NCBI RefSeq assembly: GCF_000482465.1
Contig: NZ_KI519425.1
Span: 220,609 to 284,608, forward strand
From: Runella limosa DSM 17973
GTDB taxonomy: Bacteria; Bacteroidota; Bacteroidia; Cytophagales; Spirosomataceae
DNA: 64,000 bases
Reading direction: 5' to 3'
Shown here: piece by piece, positions 52,565-60,578 of the stretch
How the letters are laid out: every line of letters begins with the position of its first letter
How positions within the stretch are numbered: the first letter of the stretch is position 1
Position numbers and translations under genes: made by a program
Notes under the pieces: model-generated
What the model saw: only the letters and a program-made list of their open reading frames with translations
Told to the model about the DNA's origin: nothing
Database searches by the model: none

Positions 52565-55381
52565 ATGTTGACCATTCAAAAAATGTTACGACAATTTACT
52601 GCCTTATTGGCGATGCTTCTGCTGAGTTTTGCCACTTTTGCCCAAACAGGAACACTTCGCGGAACAATCACCGATGCCAAAACAAAAGAAACGCTTATTG
52701 GCGCAACCGTAAGAATCGTAGGCACTCAATTAGGATCAACGACCGACGTTAATGGGTTTTTCTCAATGGCTAAAGTTCCTGCGGGCGCTTACACGGTAGA
52801 AGTTACGTATGTTTCATACCGCACCGAAAATATTCCAAACGTAAAAATAGAAGCCGAAAAAATCACTGAAATCAATACGGCGCTTTTGGAAGCAGCTGCT
52901 ACCCTTGCCGAAGTAAAAGTAGTAGCGACCCGCCAAACCAACACCGAAGTGTCGGTCATTAGCGAGATTAAAGCTTCTCAAAACATCGTCAGCGGTATTT
53001 CATCACAGCAAATCACTCGCTCCCTCGACCGCGACGCGGCGCAAGTAGTAAAACGCGTGCCAGGGATTACGATTGTAGGTGATCGTTTTATTAATATTCG
53101 TGGTCTTAATTCACGTTATAACAACGTAATGCTTCACAACGCTTTTACGCCTTCGATGGAAACGGACGTGAAGTCCTTCTCATTTGACATTATTCCTAGC
53201 TCACAAATCGACCGTCTCCTTATTTTTAAGAGCCCAGCCGCAGAACTTCCAGGTGAATTTGCAGGAGGTGTTGTTAAAATTTTCACCAAAAATATACCTG
53301 ATCAAACCAGTATTGTATTTGATTACGGAGTTAGCATTCGTCAAGGCACTACATTCGGAGATTTTGATCAGCCTGAACAGGGAAAAAATTACTGGATGGG
53401 CTTCAACAATGGCTACCAAGACATTCCAAGTAGCTTTCCTAAGAAAAATCTAAATTTTGCAACTCCTGCCGAACTCGAACTTGCGGGAAGAGCATTACGT
53501 AACAATTGGACAACCAACCGCACCTTAGCTGTTCCTGACCAACGTTATTCATTGACTGGCAACTTCAAGTTTCAAGCAGGAAGTATTCGTTTTGGAAACG
53601 TTACAGCTCTTAATTATAGTGATGCTCGCACGGCTTTTGAAATTAACCGTAAAGACTTTAACGAAAGTAACAACAATCAACAGTCAGTTATCTATAATTA
53701 TAATGACGCTCAGTCAAACCGTAATATTCGAGTAGGGGTACTTCACAACTGGTCGGTTCGCTTCAACGAAAACCACGCTGTTGATTTTAAAAACTTGTTT
53801 AATCAGTTGAGTAATTCAAGTACAGTTAATCGTACAGGCCGAAACCTAGAGTCAAATTATTCACCTGATAGCTATTCTTTCGACCAAGTATATCGTGGTA
53901 TTTATACAGGGCAGTTAACTGGGAACCATAAATTTAATGGCAAAAAAACTTTGGTTGATTGGGTAGTTGGTTATAACAATGCCTATCGTGACCAGCCCGA
54001 TTATCGTCGTTATCGTTCGGATATAGATGAATCAAACGGGCAGCGCACGCTTTATGTACCTGTCGGAACAGCTGCGGCTTTTTTCTTGGGACGTTTTTCT
54101 TCCGAAATGAGAGAAACTTCACTTACAGGAGGAGTTAATCTTACCCAAAAAGTAGCGCTTAAAAACGGTTCAGAGGTAGAATTCAAAGCAGGAACTTATT
54201 ATGAGAGCAAAGAACGTGATTTTAAGGCTCGTAACCTTGGCTATGTTCGTACAAGTCGTACCAATCCAGAAATTTTGGGAGGAACAATTTCACAGTTATT
54301 TCAACCTGCTAATATCAATAATACAGACGGTATCCGTATTGATGAACAAACCAATAACAGTGACTCGTATAAAGCAAGCAATGACTTACTAGCCTTCTAC
54401 GGTTCGGCCAACCTTCCGTTGTCAAAGAAGATAAACTTAATAGCTGGTTTACGTTATGAATCCAACACACAAAAGTTGTCGTCTGCTACCATCAATGGTG
54501 AACCCGTCAACGTAAGCTTTCCAGTCAATAAGTTGTTGCCGTCACTAAATGTTACATACAATTTTTCAGAAAAAAGTCTCCTAAGAGCAGCCTATGGACG
54601 GACGTTGAATCGTCCAGAGTTTCGTGAGTTAGCACCGTTCGCATTTTATGACTTTGATTACAATATTGTTTACAAAGGAAATCCAGAAGTACAAACGGCT
54701 AACGTTGATAATTTTGACCTTCGTTATGAATGGTATCCAACTCCCAACGAAGTAGTAAGCTTGGCTGGATTCTACAAATATTTTACTAATCCTATTGAGG
54801 TAATTGTTGTTCCAGGGGCAGGTTCAGGTGGTGCAAAAACATTCACATTTGCCAATGCAAAAAGCTCTGTTAGCTCAGGAATGGAACTAGAAATTCGTAA
54901 AGGTTTAGCTTCATTTGGCGCGTCACCAGTCTTACAGAATATGAGCCTTTTGTTCAATGCGGCGCTTATTTTCAGTCGAATTAAATTAGGAACATTGGGT
55001 TTAGGCCAGTCAGATGACCGCCCACTTCAGGGTCAATCACCGTACATTGTCAACGTAGGACTAAATTACAACAACACAAAATCAGGGTTACAGGTAAATA
55101 TTTTGTACAACGTCATTGGGCGTCGAATCTTCGCTGCTGGTTTTGAAGGTTATCCTGACATTTATGAAATGCCGCGCAATGTATTAGACATTACTTTCTC
55201 AAAAGAAGTTGGTAAGCGTTGGGTACTCAAAGGAGGGGTAACAGACATCCTTAATCAAACGAACGTATTGCTTCAAAATGGTAACGGTGACAAAAAATTT
55301 GACCGTAAAAATGACCAGCTTATCCAGACTTACCGCCCAGGTAGAATGCTCCAATTCGGATTTTCGTATCGGATATTATAA
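52565..55381 (+). CDS. TonB-dependent receptor with carboxypeptidase-like N-terminal domain
   Basis: 938 residues from the ATG at 52565. The earlier TTG at 52502 overlaps the -7 element and is rejected. A signal peptide (FTALLAMLLLSFATFAQ) is followed by a carboxypeptidase-like domain (LRGTITDAKTKETLIGATV). The plug contains QVVKRVPGITIVGDRFINIR, GLNSRYNNVMLHNAF and ELPGEFAGGVVKIFTKN. The barrel ends with LQFGFSYRIL. The substrate is unknown. It heads a unit with two lipoproteins and is not a SusC type, because the next gene lacks SusD features. Confidence 0.92.
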   Translation: MLTIQKMLRQFTALLAMLLLSFATFAQTGTLRGTITDAKTKETLIGATVRIVGTQLGSTTDVNGFFSMAKVPAGAYTVEVTYVSYRTENIPNVKIEAEKITEINTALLEAAATLAEVKVVATRQTNTEVSVISEIKASQNIVSGISSQQITRSLDRDAAQVVKRVPGITIVGDRFINIRGLNSRYNNVMLHNAFTPSMETDVKSFSFDIIPSSQIDRLLIFKSPAAELPGEFAGGVVKIFTKNIPDQTSIVFDYGVSIRQGTTFGDFDQPEQGKNYWMGFNNGYQDIPSSFPKKNLNFATPAELELAGRALRNNWTTNRTLAVPDQRYSLTGNFKFQAGSIRFGNVTALNYSDARTAFEINRKDFNESNNNQQSVIYNYNDAQSNRNIRVGVLHNWSVRFNENHAVDFKNLFNQLSNSSTVNRTGRNLESNYSPDSYSFDQVYRGIYTGQLTGNHKFNGKKTLVDWVVGYNNAYRDQPDYRRYRSDIDESNGQRTLYVPVGTAAAFFLGRFSSEMRETSLTGGVNLTQKVALKNGSEVEFKAGTYYESKERDFKARNLGYVRTSRTNPEILGGTISQLFQPANINNTDGIRIDEQTNNSDSYKASNDLLAFYGSANLPLSKKINLIAGLRYESNTQKLSSATINGEPVNVSFPVNKLLPSLNVTYNFSEKSLLRAAYGRTLNRPEFRELAPFAFYDFDYNIVYKGNPEVQTANVDNFDLRYEWYPTPNEVVSLAGFYKYFTNPIEVIVVPGAGSGGAKTFTFANAKSSVSSGMELEIRKGLASFGASPVLQNMSLLFNAALIFSRIKLGTLGLGQSDDRPLQGQSPYIVNVGLNYNNTKSGLQVNILYNVIGRRIFAAGFEGYPDIYEMPRNVLDITFSKEVGKRWVLKGGVTDILNQTNVLLQNGNGDKKFDRKNDQLIQTYRPGRMLQFGFSYRIL

Positions 55382-55411
55382 AAATAACCAATCAAATCAA
55401 TTCTCAAACTC

Positions 55412-57184
55412 ATGAATTTGTTTAAACACACACACATTCTTCGTACAATAGCGATTTTGCTATCGGCAGCGATGATTTTCAACGCCTGTACCAAAGAAGA
55501 AGAAATTGTTCCCGTACCAACTATTTCAGCAGGAGCTGCTGTGAGCAGCAAGGTAGGGGATGTCGCTAAAGTGACTGCCACTATCAATGCACCGGGTGGG
55601 CTAAAAACCCTTACAATTCTTAAAAATGGTCAAACATTTGAGAGCAAAGCATACACAGGTGAAACAAGCATTTCGTATTCAAAAGATTATACAATTGAAT
55701 CACTTCCTGTAGGTTCTACTGTAGTATTTACTTTTCAAGCCACCGACAACAAAGACCAAGCTTCCACCGTTGCTACACAGGTAATTACGGTATCAGCAGT
55801 TCCTGCCAAACAAGTGGTAGATGTTTCTGGAGTTTTGGAAGGAAACATTAGCTGGACAAAAGACAAAATATACAAACTGAAAGGATTTGTACGTGTTGGT
55901 GAGGACCTAAAAGTGGATGGTACTCCTACTAAAACGGGAACGTTGACAATTCAAGCAGGAACGGTCATTATTGGTGAACGTTCTTCAAAAGCAACCTTGA
56001 TTATTCAGCGCGGAAGTAAAATTATCGCCAATGGTACTGTTGATGAGCCAATCGTGTTTACCTCTGAGCGTGCTATCGGTGAGCGCGAAGCAGGTGACTG
56101 GGGCGGATTAGTAATTTGTGGAAAAGGACTTAATAACGTCACCACAGCCGGGGTTAAGGGAGTTGCTGAATTGGAAGGTCAATATGGTGCGTTCCATGGC
56201 GGCACTGACAATGCCGATAATTCTGGTTCATTGAAATACGTACGTGTTGAATATGCTGGTATTCCTATTAATCCTAACCAAGAAGTAAATTCATTTACTT
56301 TTGGTTCAGTGGGTTCAGGGACAACATTGGAGTATGTGCAAGCTTCGTACGGTGGAGATGATTCTTTTGAGTGGTTTGGTGGTGCTGTCAATGGTAAGTA
56401 TTTAGTAGCCTACCGTGGTATTGATGATGATTTTGATATGGACAATGGTTATAGCGGTAACCTACAGTATGGGATAGGTTTACGCGGAGCATCAATAGCT
56501 GACCAGTCAGGTTCAAATGGTTTTGAAATTGACAACGATGGTTCTGGAACAACCAATACACCTGCAACTACTGCTACATTATCGAATTTCTCTTTGATTG
56601 GACCTAAGCAAGATAATACTACTGCTATTAGTGTTCAATTTCAGAACGGTATGCACCTACGCCGCAATGCCCAAGTTAAGATACACAATACTTTTGTAAC
56701 TGGTTATCCTAACGGTATTTTTATGGATCCTACTGGTGCTGTATCTACTTTAACAAATGCAGAAGAAGGTAAATTAGTTTTGAACCGAGTTGTACTATCA
56801 GGAGTGAAAAGCTGGGGAACTAACAACTTTGGTGCAGGTGCAGGAAACCCGAATGGATTTGCAGTTCGTGACGTGAATACAGCCTCTACACCAGTCGCTT
56901 TAGCCAATATATCTGGGAAAAAACCTTCGGAGTGGTTTGCAGCTCAGGCAGGTAATAAAATTCTGGAAGATTGGTCTGTGACGGGAGTTAGTACAACTAT
57001 TTTTGGAGCAGGCCGTCCTACTTTCACTGTGGGGACTTCAGCTACTGAAACGCTGACGAAAGGTGGGGTAGCACCTACTGGATCCTACTTTACCGCGACC
57101 GATTTTGTCGGTGCATTTAAAGACAATGATTGGACTGCGAAGTGGTCGAACTTCAGTCCTGGTACAACAGATTATAGCAAATAA
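55412..57184 (+). CDS. Surface lipoprotein with parallel beta-helix-like domain
   Basis: 590 residues. The lipobox is FNAC (LSAAMIFNACTKEEE). Residues 30-125 form an Ig-like domain. From about 135 the sequence shows beta-helix turns: LTIQAGTVIIGERSSKATLI, DEPIVFTSERAIGEREAGDW and GGLVICGKG, and an aspartate/glycine-rich stretch (DDDFDMDNGYSG) that could bind calcium. I recall this family beside TonB receptors in Bacteroidota. It starts 30 bases after the receptor and is probably its surface partner. Confidence 0.78.
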   Translation: MNLFKHTHILRTIAILLSAAMIFNACTKEEEIVPVPTISAGAAVSSKVGDVAKVTATINAPGGLKTLTILKNGQTFESKAYTGETSISYSKDYTIESLPVGSTVVFTFQATDNKDQASTVATQVITVSAVPAKQVVDVSGVLEGNISWTKDKIYKLKGFVRVGEDLKVDGTPTKTGTLTIQAGTVIIGERSSKATLIIQRGSKIIANGTVDEPIVFTSERAIGEREAGDWGGLVICGKGLNNVTTAGVKGVAELEGQYGAFHGGTDNADNSGSLKYVRVEYAGIPINPNQEVNSFTFGSVGSGTTLEYVQASYGGDDSFEWFGGAVNGKYLVAYRGIDDDFDMDNGYSGNLQYGIGLRGASIADQSGSNGFEIDNDGSGTTNTPATTATLSNFSLIGPKQDNTTAISVQFQNGMHLRRNAQVKIHNTFVTGYPNGIFMDPTGAVSTLTNAEEGKLVLNRVVLSGVKSWGTNNFGAGAGNPNGFAVRDVNTASTPVALANISGKKPSEWFAAQAGNKILEDWSVTGVSTTIFGAGRPTFTVGTSATETLTKGGVAPTGSYFTATDFVGAFKDNDWTAKWSNFSPGTTDYSK

Positions 57185-57199
57185 TAATTGCTGACTATC

Positions 57200-57233
57200 T
57201 TTCGGGGAGTCTTTAAAAGCAGACTCTCCGAAA
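57200..57233 (+). promoter_or_regulatory. Hairpin covering the ribosome-binding region of the next gene
   Basis: TTTCGGGGAGTCT (57200-57212) pairs with AGACTCTCCGAAA (57221-57233), 13 bp with one wobble and an 8-base loop. The ATG at 57236 follows after two bases, so the site where a ribosome would bind is inside the stem. No T-run follows, so it is not a terminator. Confidence 0.6.
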
Positions 57234-57235
57234 CT

Positions 57236-57817
57236 ATGAAAACACATTTTTCAACCGCGTTCTTTCTCTTTATTGTTGCTTTAAGCGCCCCGTTTTTTTT
57301 GGGTTGTAAAAAAGACCCGTACCAAGCCAAAACGTACTTCTCACAAGCCGAACAAGATACGTTATTGGTCAACATCATTACTTATACGAGTCAATACGCT
57401 CGTGGAGCAACCAATGCCACCCGCTTCGATGCTAAGTTTCGTCAGGAGTATGTAGGTCGGTTGCCGCAGTACAAGTTGGTCAACTATTTCGTGACGTCCG
57501 ACTCCACGCATTATTTCTTTATCACCCGCCCCGTAGGTAGTGGGATGTTTAGAAGAGGAGTAGGAGGAAAGTTTAAATTAGGGGCGAAGTTGATGCCCAC
57601 CGAGTACGAAGAGCTTTGGTGTACACCTCATTTTAAGGAGGAAACAGTGGTAGTTGAACGAGGCGGATTTTTGTTTAAAGCAATGACAAAAGAAGGAAAT
57701 ATCGACAAATACTTGACCATGAAGATGTACGTTGAGTGGCCCGACTCCACCCTCAAGTACGATAAAAACATTCACGAATGGGTACCTAGAAATAACTTAG
57801 CCATTCCGCTGAAATAA
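57236..57817 (+). CDS. Small lipoprotein of the TonB locus
   Basis: 193 residues from the ATG at 57236. The lipobox is FFLGC (LSAPFFLGCKKDPYQ). The rest is a mixed alpha-beta domain with no recognised family (TRFDAKFRQEYVGRLPQYKL, YEELWCTPHFKEETVVVERG). It is the third gene of the TonB receptor unit, 51 bases after the beta-helix lipoprotein, and ends at a strong terminator. Confidence 0.72.
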   Translation: MKTHFSTAFFLFIVALSAPFFLGCKKDPYQAKTYFSQAEQDTLLVNIITYTSQYARGATNATRFDAKFRQEYVGRLPQYKLVNYFVTSDSTHYFFITRPVGSGMFRRGVGGKFKLGAKLMPTEYEELWCTPHFKEETVVVERGGFLFKAMTKEGNIDKYLTMKMYVEWPDSTLKYDKNIHEWVPRNNLAIPLK

Positions 57818-57847
57818 ATTCATATTGGTGTCAGATTATAAGAAAAG

Positions 57848-57874
57848 CCAGAGGCAAATGCTTCTGGTTTTTTT
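57848..57874 (+). terminator. Rho-independent terminator after the TonB locus
   Basis: CCAGAGGC (57848-57855) pairs with GCTTCTGG (57860-57867) with one wobble, an AAAT loop and seven following T residues. Confidence 0.82.
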
Positions 57875-57939
57875 CGTTTATTTCTACTTCAGGCACGTTC
57901 GACTCCCAGTACATTACTAGCTAAGTTTTTTAAGTTTTA

Positions 57940-58051
57940 CCCGCAGATTGACGCAGAGTAAGAGCCGCAGATTTTCGCCGATGAAAATAACTTCATTAGG
58001 TCATTTATCAGCGAAAATCTGCGTTTGTAGTATTCTGCGGGCTTCTGCGGG
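57940..58051. repeat. Nested inverted repeat (CGCAGATTTTCGC type)
   Basis: Inner arms CGCAGATTTTCGC (57966-57978) and GCGAAAATCTGCG (58011-58023) are perfect over 13 bp. Outer arms CCCGCAGA (57940-57947) match TCTGCGGG at 58034-58041 and again at 58044-58051. This type of element recurs in other Bacteroidota intergenic regions as I recall; only one copy is in the window. Confidence 0.7.
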
Positions 58052-58129
58052 CAAAAAATGAAGCTATTTACTCAACAGTGTACTTAGAGTAGAAAAACCC
58101 AACGTTTTGATTTTCAACTAAAAACAAAA

Positions 58130-59167
58130 ATGAAACCTATCTTCGCCTTTTTCGTTGCCCTCTTTGGTTTCTTCTACCAAGCCGTGGCTCAACCCTCGCT
58201 TAGCACCCAAATGCGAACGACGGCCTCTGCATTTTTAGAAACACTCTCTTCGGAACAAAAATTGGAGGCGACGTTGCCCTTCGACTCCGAGTGGCGTTTT
58301 GACTGGAACTACACGCCCCGAACGCGCAAGGGGCTTCCGCTCAAACAAATGAACGACGCCCAACGAAAAGCAGCTATGCAGCTCCTTATTGTAGCACTAA
58401 GCCAAGAAGGAATCAAAAAAGCAGAAGCCATCATCGCGCTCGAACACGTGCTGCGACAAGTAGAAAAACGACCCGAAAACGATACCTACCGCGACCCCGA
58501 AAATTATGCCTTCTTGGTGTTTGGTACACCTTCAACCAAACAGCCTTGGGGATGGAGTGTAGAAGGACACCATTTGTCGTTACACTTTACATTCGTTGGC
58601 GACAACGTCGAATTTTTACCAAGTTTTTTTGGAAGTAATCCTGCCCTTGTGCTCCCTGGTTTTATTCAAGAAGGAAAACAAGTGCTGCAAGCGGAAGCAG
58701 AAGCGGCTTTTCAGTTGCTACATTCTTTGGATGAAAAACAGCTTGCCCGAGTCGTCCTTTCTCCAAAAGCTCCCAGCGACATGTTGACGACCAACAGCAG
58801 ACGAGCGCTACTAGAAAAACGGGAAGGATTGGCATTGGGAGAAATGACGGCTCCCCAACAAGCCCTTTTCAAAAAACTCCTCCACGTTTATTTTGATCGC
58901 TACCACGTAACGCTCAAAAACCAAGCCCTCAATCGGCTCCAAAAAGCTGACTTAAACGCCGTTACGTTCAGTTGGATGGGCGACCAAAAGCCCATTCGAG
59001 GCGCAGGGAAAGGGCATTATTACCGTATCCACGGCCCTACGTTACTTATTGAATACGACAACACCCAAAATAACGCCAATCACGTGCATTCGATTGTCCG
59101 CGACTTAACCGACGATTGGGGCGAAGACCTCCTCAAAGCCCATTACGAGGCTGGGCATCGAAAGTGA
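58130..59167 (+). CDS. Exported DUF3500 protein
   Basis: 345 residues with a signal peptide ending AVAQ. The pattern is that of DUF3500: FDSEWRFDWNYTPRTRKGL, KQMNDAQRKAAMQLL, PWGWSVEGHHLSLHFT, and near the end YYRIHGPTLLIEYDNTQNNA followed by NHVHSIVRD. The family has no established biochemical function. A histidine-rich core (EGHHLSLHF, HVH) could bind metal. It is monocistronic as far as can be seen. Confidence 0.88.
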   Translation: MKPIFAFFVALFGFFYQAVAQPSLSTQMRTTASAFLETLSSEQKLEATLPFDSEWRFDWNYTPRTRKGLPLKQMNDAQRKAAMQLLIVALSQEGIKKAEAIIALEHVLRQVEKRPENDTYRDPENYAFLVFGTPSTKQPWGWSVEGHHLSLHFTFVGDNVEFLPSFFGSNPALVLPGFIQEGKQVLQAEAEAAFQLLHSLDEKQLARVVLSPKAPSDMLTTNSRRALLEKREGLALGEMTAPQQALFKKLLHVYFDRYHVTLKNQALNRLQKADLNAVTFSWMGDQKPIRGAGKGHYYRIHGPTLLIEYDNTQNNANHVHSIVRDLTDDWGEDLLKAHYEAGHRK

Positions 59168-59190
59168 GGGAAGGATAAATTATGAGGAAC

Positions 59191-59233
59191 AAAAAATGTC
59201 GTATTTTTGTATCTAAAAAATGTCGTATTTTTG
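59191..59233 (+). promoter_or_regulatory. Tandem 19-bp direct repeats at the AbiE-type promoter
   Basis: AAAAAATGTCGTATTTTTG occurs twice (59191-59209 and 59215-59233), 24 bases apart. Each copy contains the inverted arms AAAAAT / ATTTTT and a TATTTTTG -7 match. It probably serves as both promoter and operator of the toxin-antitoxin pair. Confidence 0.6.
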
Positions 59234-59257
59234 CTGAAATAAAATACTGTTATTCAG

Positions 59258-59671
59258 ATGAATAAGCGAACTTCATTGGAGTCTAAAATCTTAAAAAGAA
59301 TTGTACGAAAGAAGTCAAATATCTTCTTACGCGACGATTTTTTGGACTTGGGAGGTTATGATCAAGTGGGGAGAGCTTTAAAGTATCTAATCACGAAAGG
59401 AAAACTCGTTAAACTTGGATATGGGCTATACGCTAAAACCAAAATTTCTGCCCTTAATGGTGAAACCGTTCCTGCAGCAACTTTACCAACGTTAGGAAAA
59501 GAGGCGCTTCGTCGATTAAATATCCCAATAGCACCTACTAAAGCCGAAATAGCTTACCAGGAAGGGCGTTCTACTCAAATACCTACAGGTAGAATGATAG
59601 GAGTAAAAGGAAGAGTTAGCCGTAAAATAGGTTATAAAGGAATGTATTTAGCCTATGAACGCACCCCTTGA
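59258..59671 (+). CDS. AbiEi/DUF6088-type antitoxin
   Basis: 137 residues. The N-terminal winged helix (KRIVRKKSNIFLRDDFLDLG followed by YDQVGRALKYLITKGKLVKL) and GYGLYAKT are typical of the AbiEi-like transcriptional autorepressors of type IV toxin-antitoxin systems. It would bind the tandem repeat at 59191-59233. The next gene starts 17 bases inside it, so the two are coupled. Confidence 0.82.
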   Translation: MNKRTSLESKILKRIVRKKSNIFLRDDFLDLGGYDQVGRALKYLITKGKLVKLGYGLYAKTKISALNGETVPAATLPTLGKEALRRLNIPIAPTKAEIAYQEGRSTQIPTGRMIGVKGRVSRKIGYKGMYLAYERTP

Positions 59672-60575
59672 TAAGTCCCTACTTGAAGAAGTTGCCCTGT
59701 TAAAATCAAGTATTAATGAGGCTTTTATTGAAAAAGACTGGTTTGTAACTCAGGTTATCAAAACCATTGCGGGAAACCCCTATCTTGATTTCTTGATTGT
59801 TTTTACGGGAGGAACGGCACTTTCTAAAGCCCACAAACTAATTGAACGTTTTTCAGAGGACATTGACTTTAGAATTATTGCTCCCAGATTGGCAAACCAA
59901 GGTGTCTCGGTAATTAGGAAGTCTCTATCTGAATTTAAGTACTACCTCATTGAATTACTAAGTCAAGAGTTTGAAGTTTTAAACATAACTGCCAGAGATA
60001 ACAATAGATACCTAAAAATTGACCTGGCTTATCCTACGGTCTGTAATCCTACCGATGCGTTACGTCCCCATATCAAGCTCGAATTTGTGCTTTCTGACCT
60101 TCTACTTCCATTCGTTGATTTACCCGTTTCCTCCATTATAAATGAAGTGGCTGGCAAACCCCCAGAAGTTAACAGAATTGCTTGTATCAACCCCGTAGAA
60201 AATGCGGCAGATAAATTAAGTGCGCTTGTCTGGCGAGTACCATCAAGAATTAGAGGAGAAAATGATAAACAACCTGAAATAGTGAGACATTTGCACGACT
60301 TAGCCAAGCTAAGTAAGGCTATTTTAGCGCACAATGATTTTTCTGAGATAGCAAAAATAACCGTAGAGCGTGATACCAATCGCGCCGTGGAAATACAAGG
60401 ACTAGCTATTTCGGAAAAGCTAGATTTAATGCTACAAATTCTACAAACAGACGCCCAGTACTTTCAAGAATACGATACTTACGTCAAAGCAATGGTGTAC
60501 AGTGATAGCGTTACTGTACCTACATTTACGGAGGCCATAGCTAATGTACAAGGAATTTTAAGTAAAATACGTTGA
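59655..60575 (+). CDS. AbiEii/AbiGii-type nucleotidyltransferase toxin
   Basis: 306 residues of the DUF1814 nucleotidyltransferase fold. The nucleotide motif is FTGGTALSKAHKLIERFSED, followed by the paired acidic residues in SEDIDFRI. A downstream basic residue lies in NAADKLSALVWR. AbiEii-type toxins transfer nucleotides to tRNA and cause abortive infection. It is convergent with the S8 protease, with three bases between stops. Confidence 0.88.
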   Translation: MNAPLDKSLLEEVALLKSSINEAFIEKDWFVTQVIKTIAGNPYLDFLIVFTGGTALSKAHKLIERFSEDIDFRIIAPRLANQGVSVIRKSLSEFKYYLIELLSQEFEVLNITARDNNRYLKIDLAYPTVCNPTDALRPHIKLEFVLSDLLLPFVDLPVSSIINEVAGKPPEVNRIACINPVENAADKLSALVWRVPSRIRGENDKQPEIVRHLHDLAKLSKAILAHNDFSEIAKITVERDTNRAVEIQGLAISEKLDLMLQILQTDAQYFQEYDTYVKAMVYSDSVTVPTFTEAIANVQGILSKIR

Positions 60576-60578
60576 GCC

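Larger units (their letters stand above)
57818..58129. other. 312-bp intergenic stretch with terminator and nested inverted repeat
   Basis: The stretch holds a terminator at 57848-57874 and a nested inverted repeat at 57940-58051, both listed separately. No gene is seen. Confidence 0.7.
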
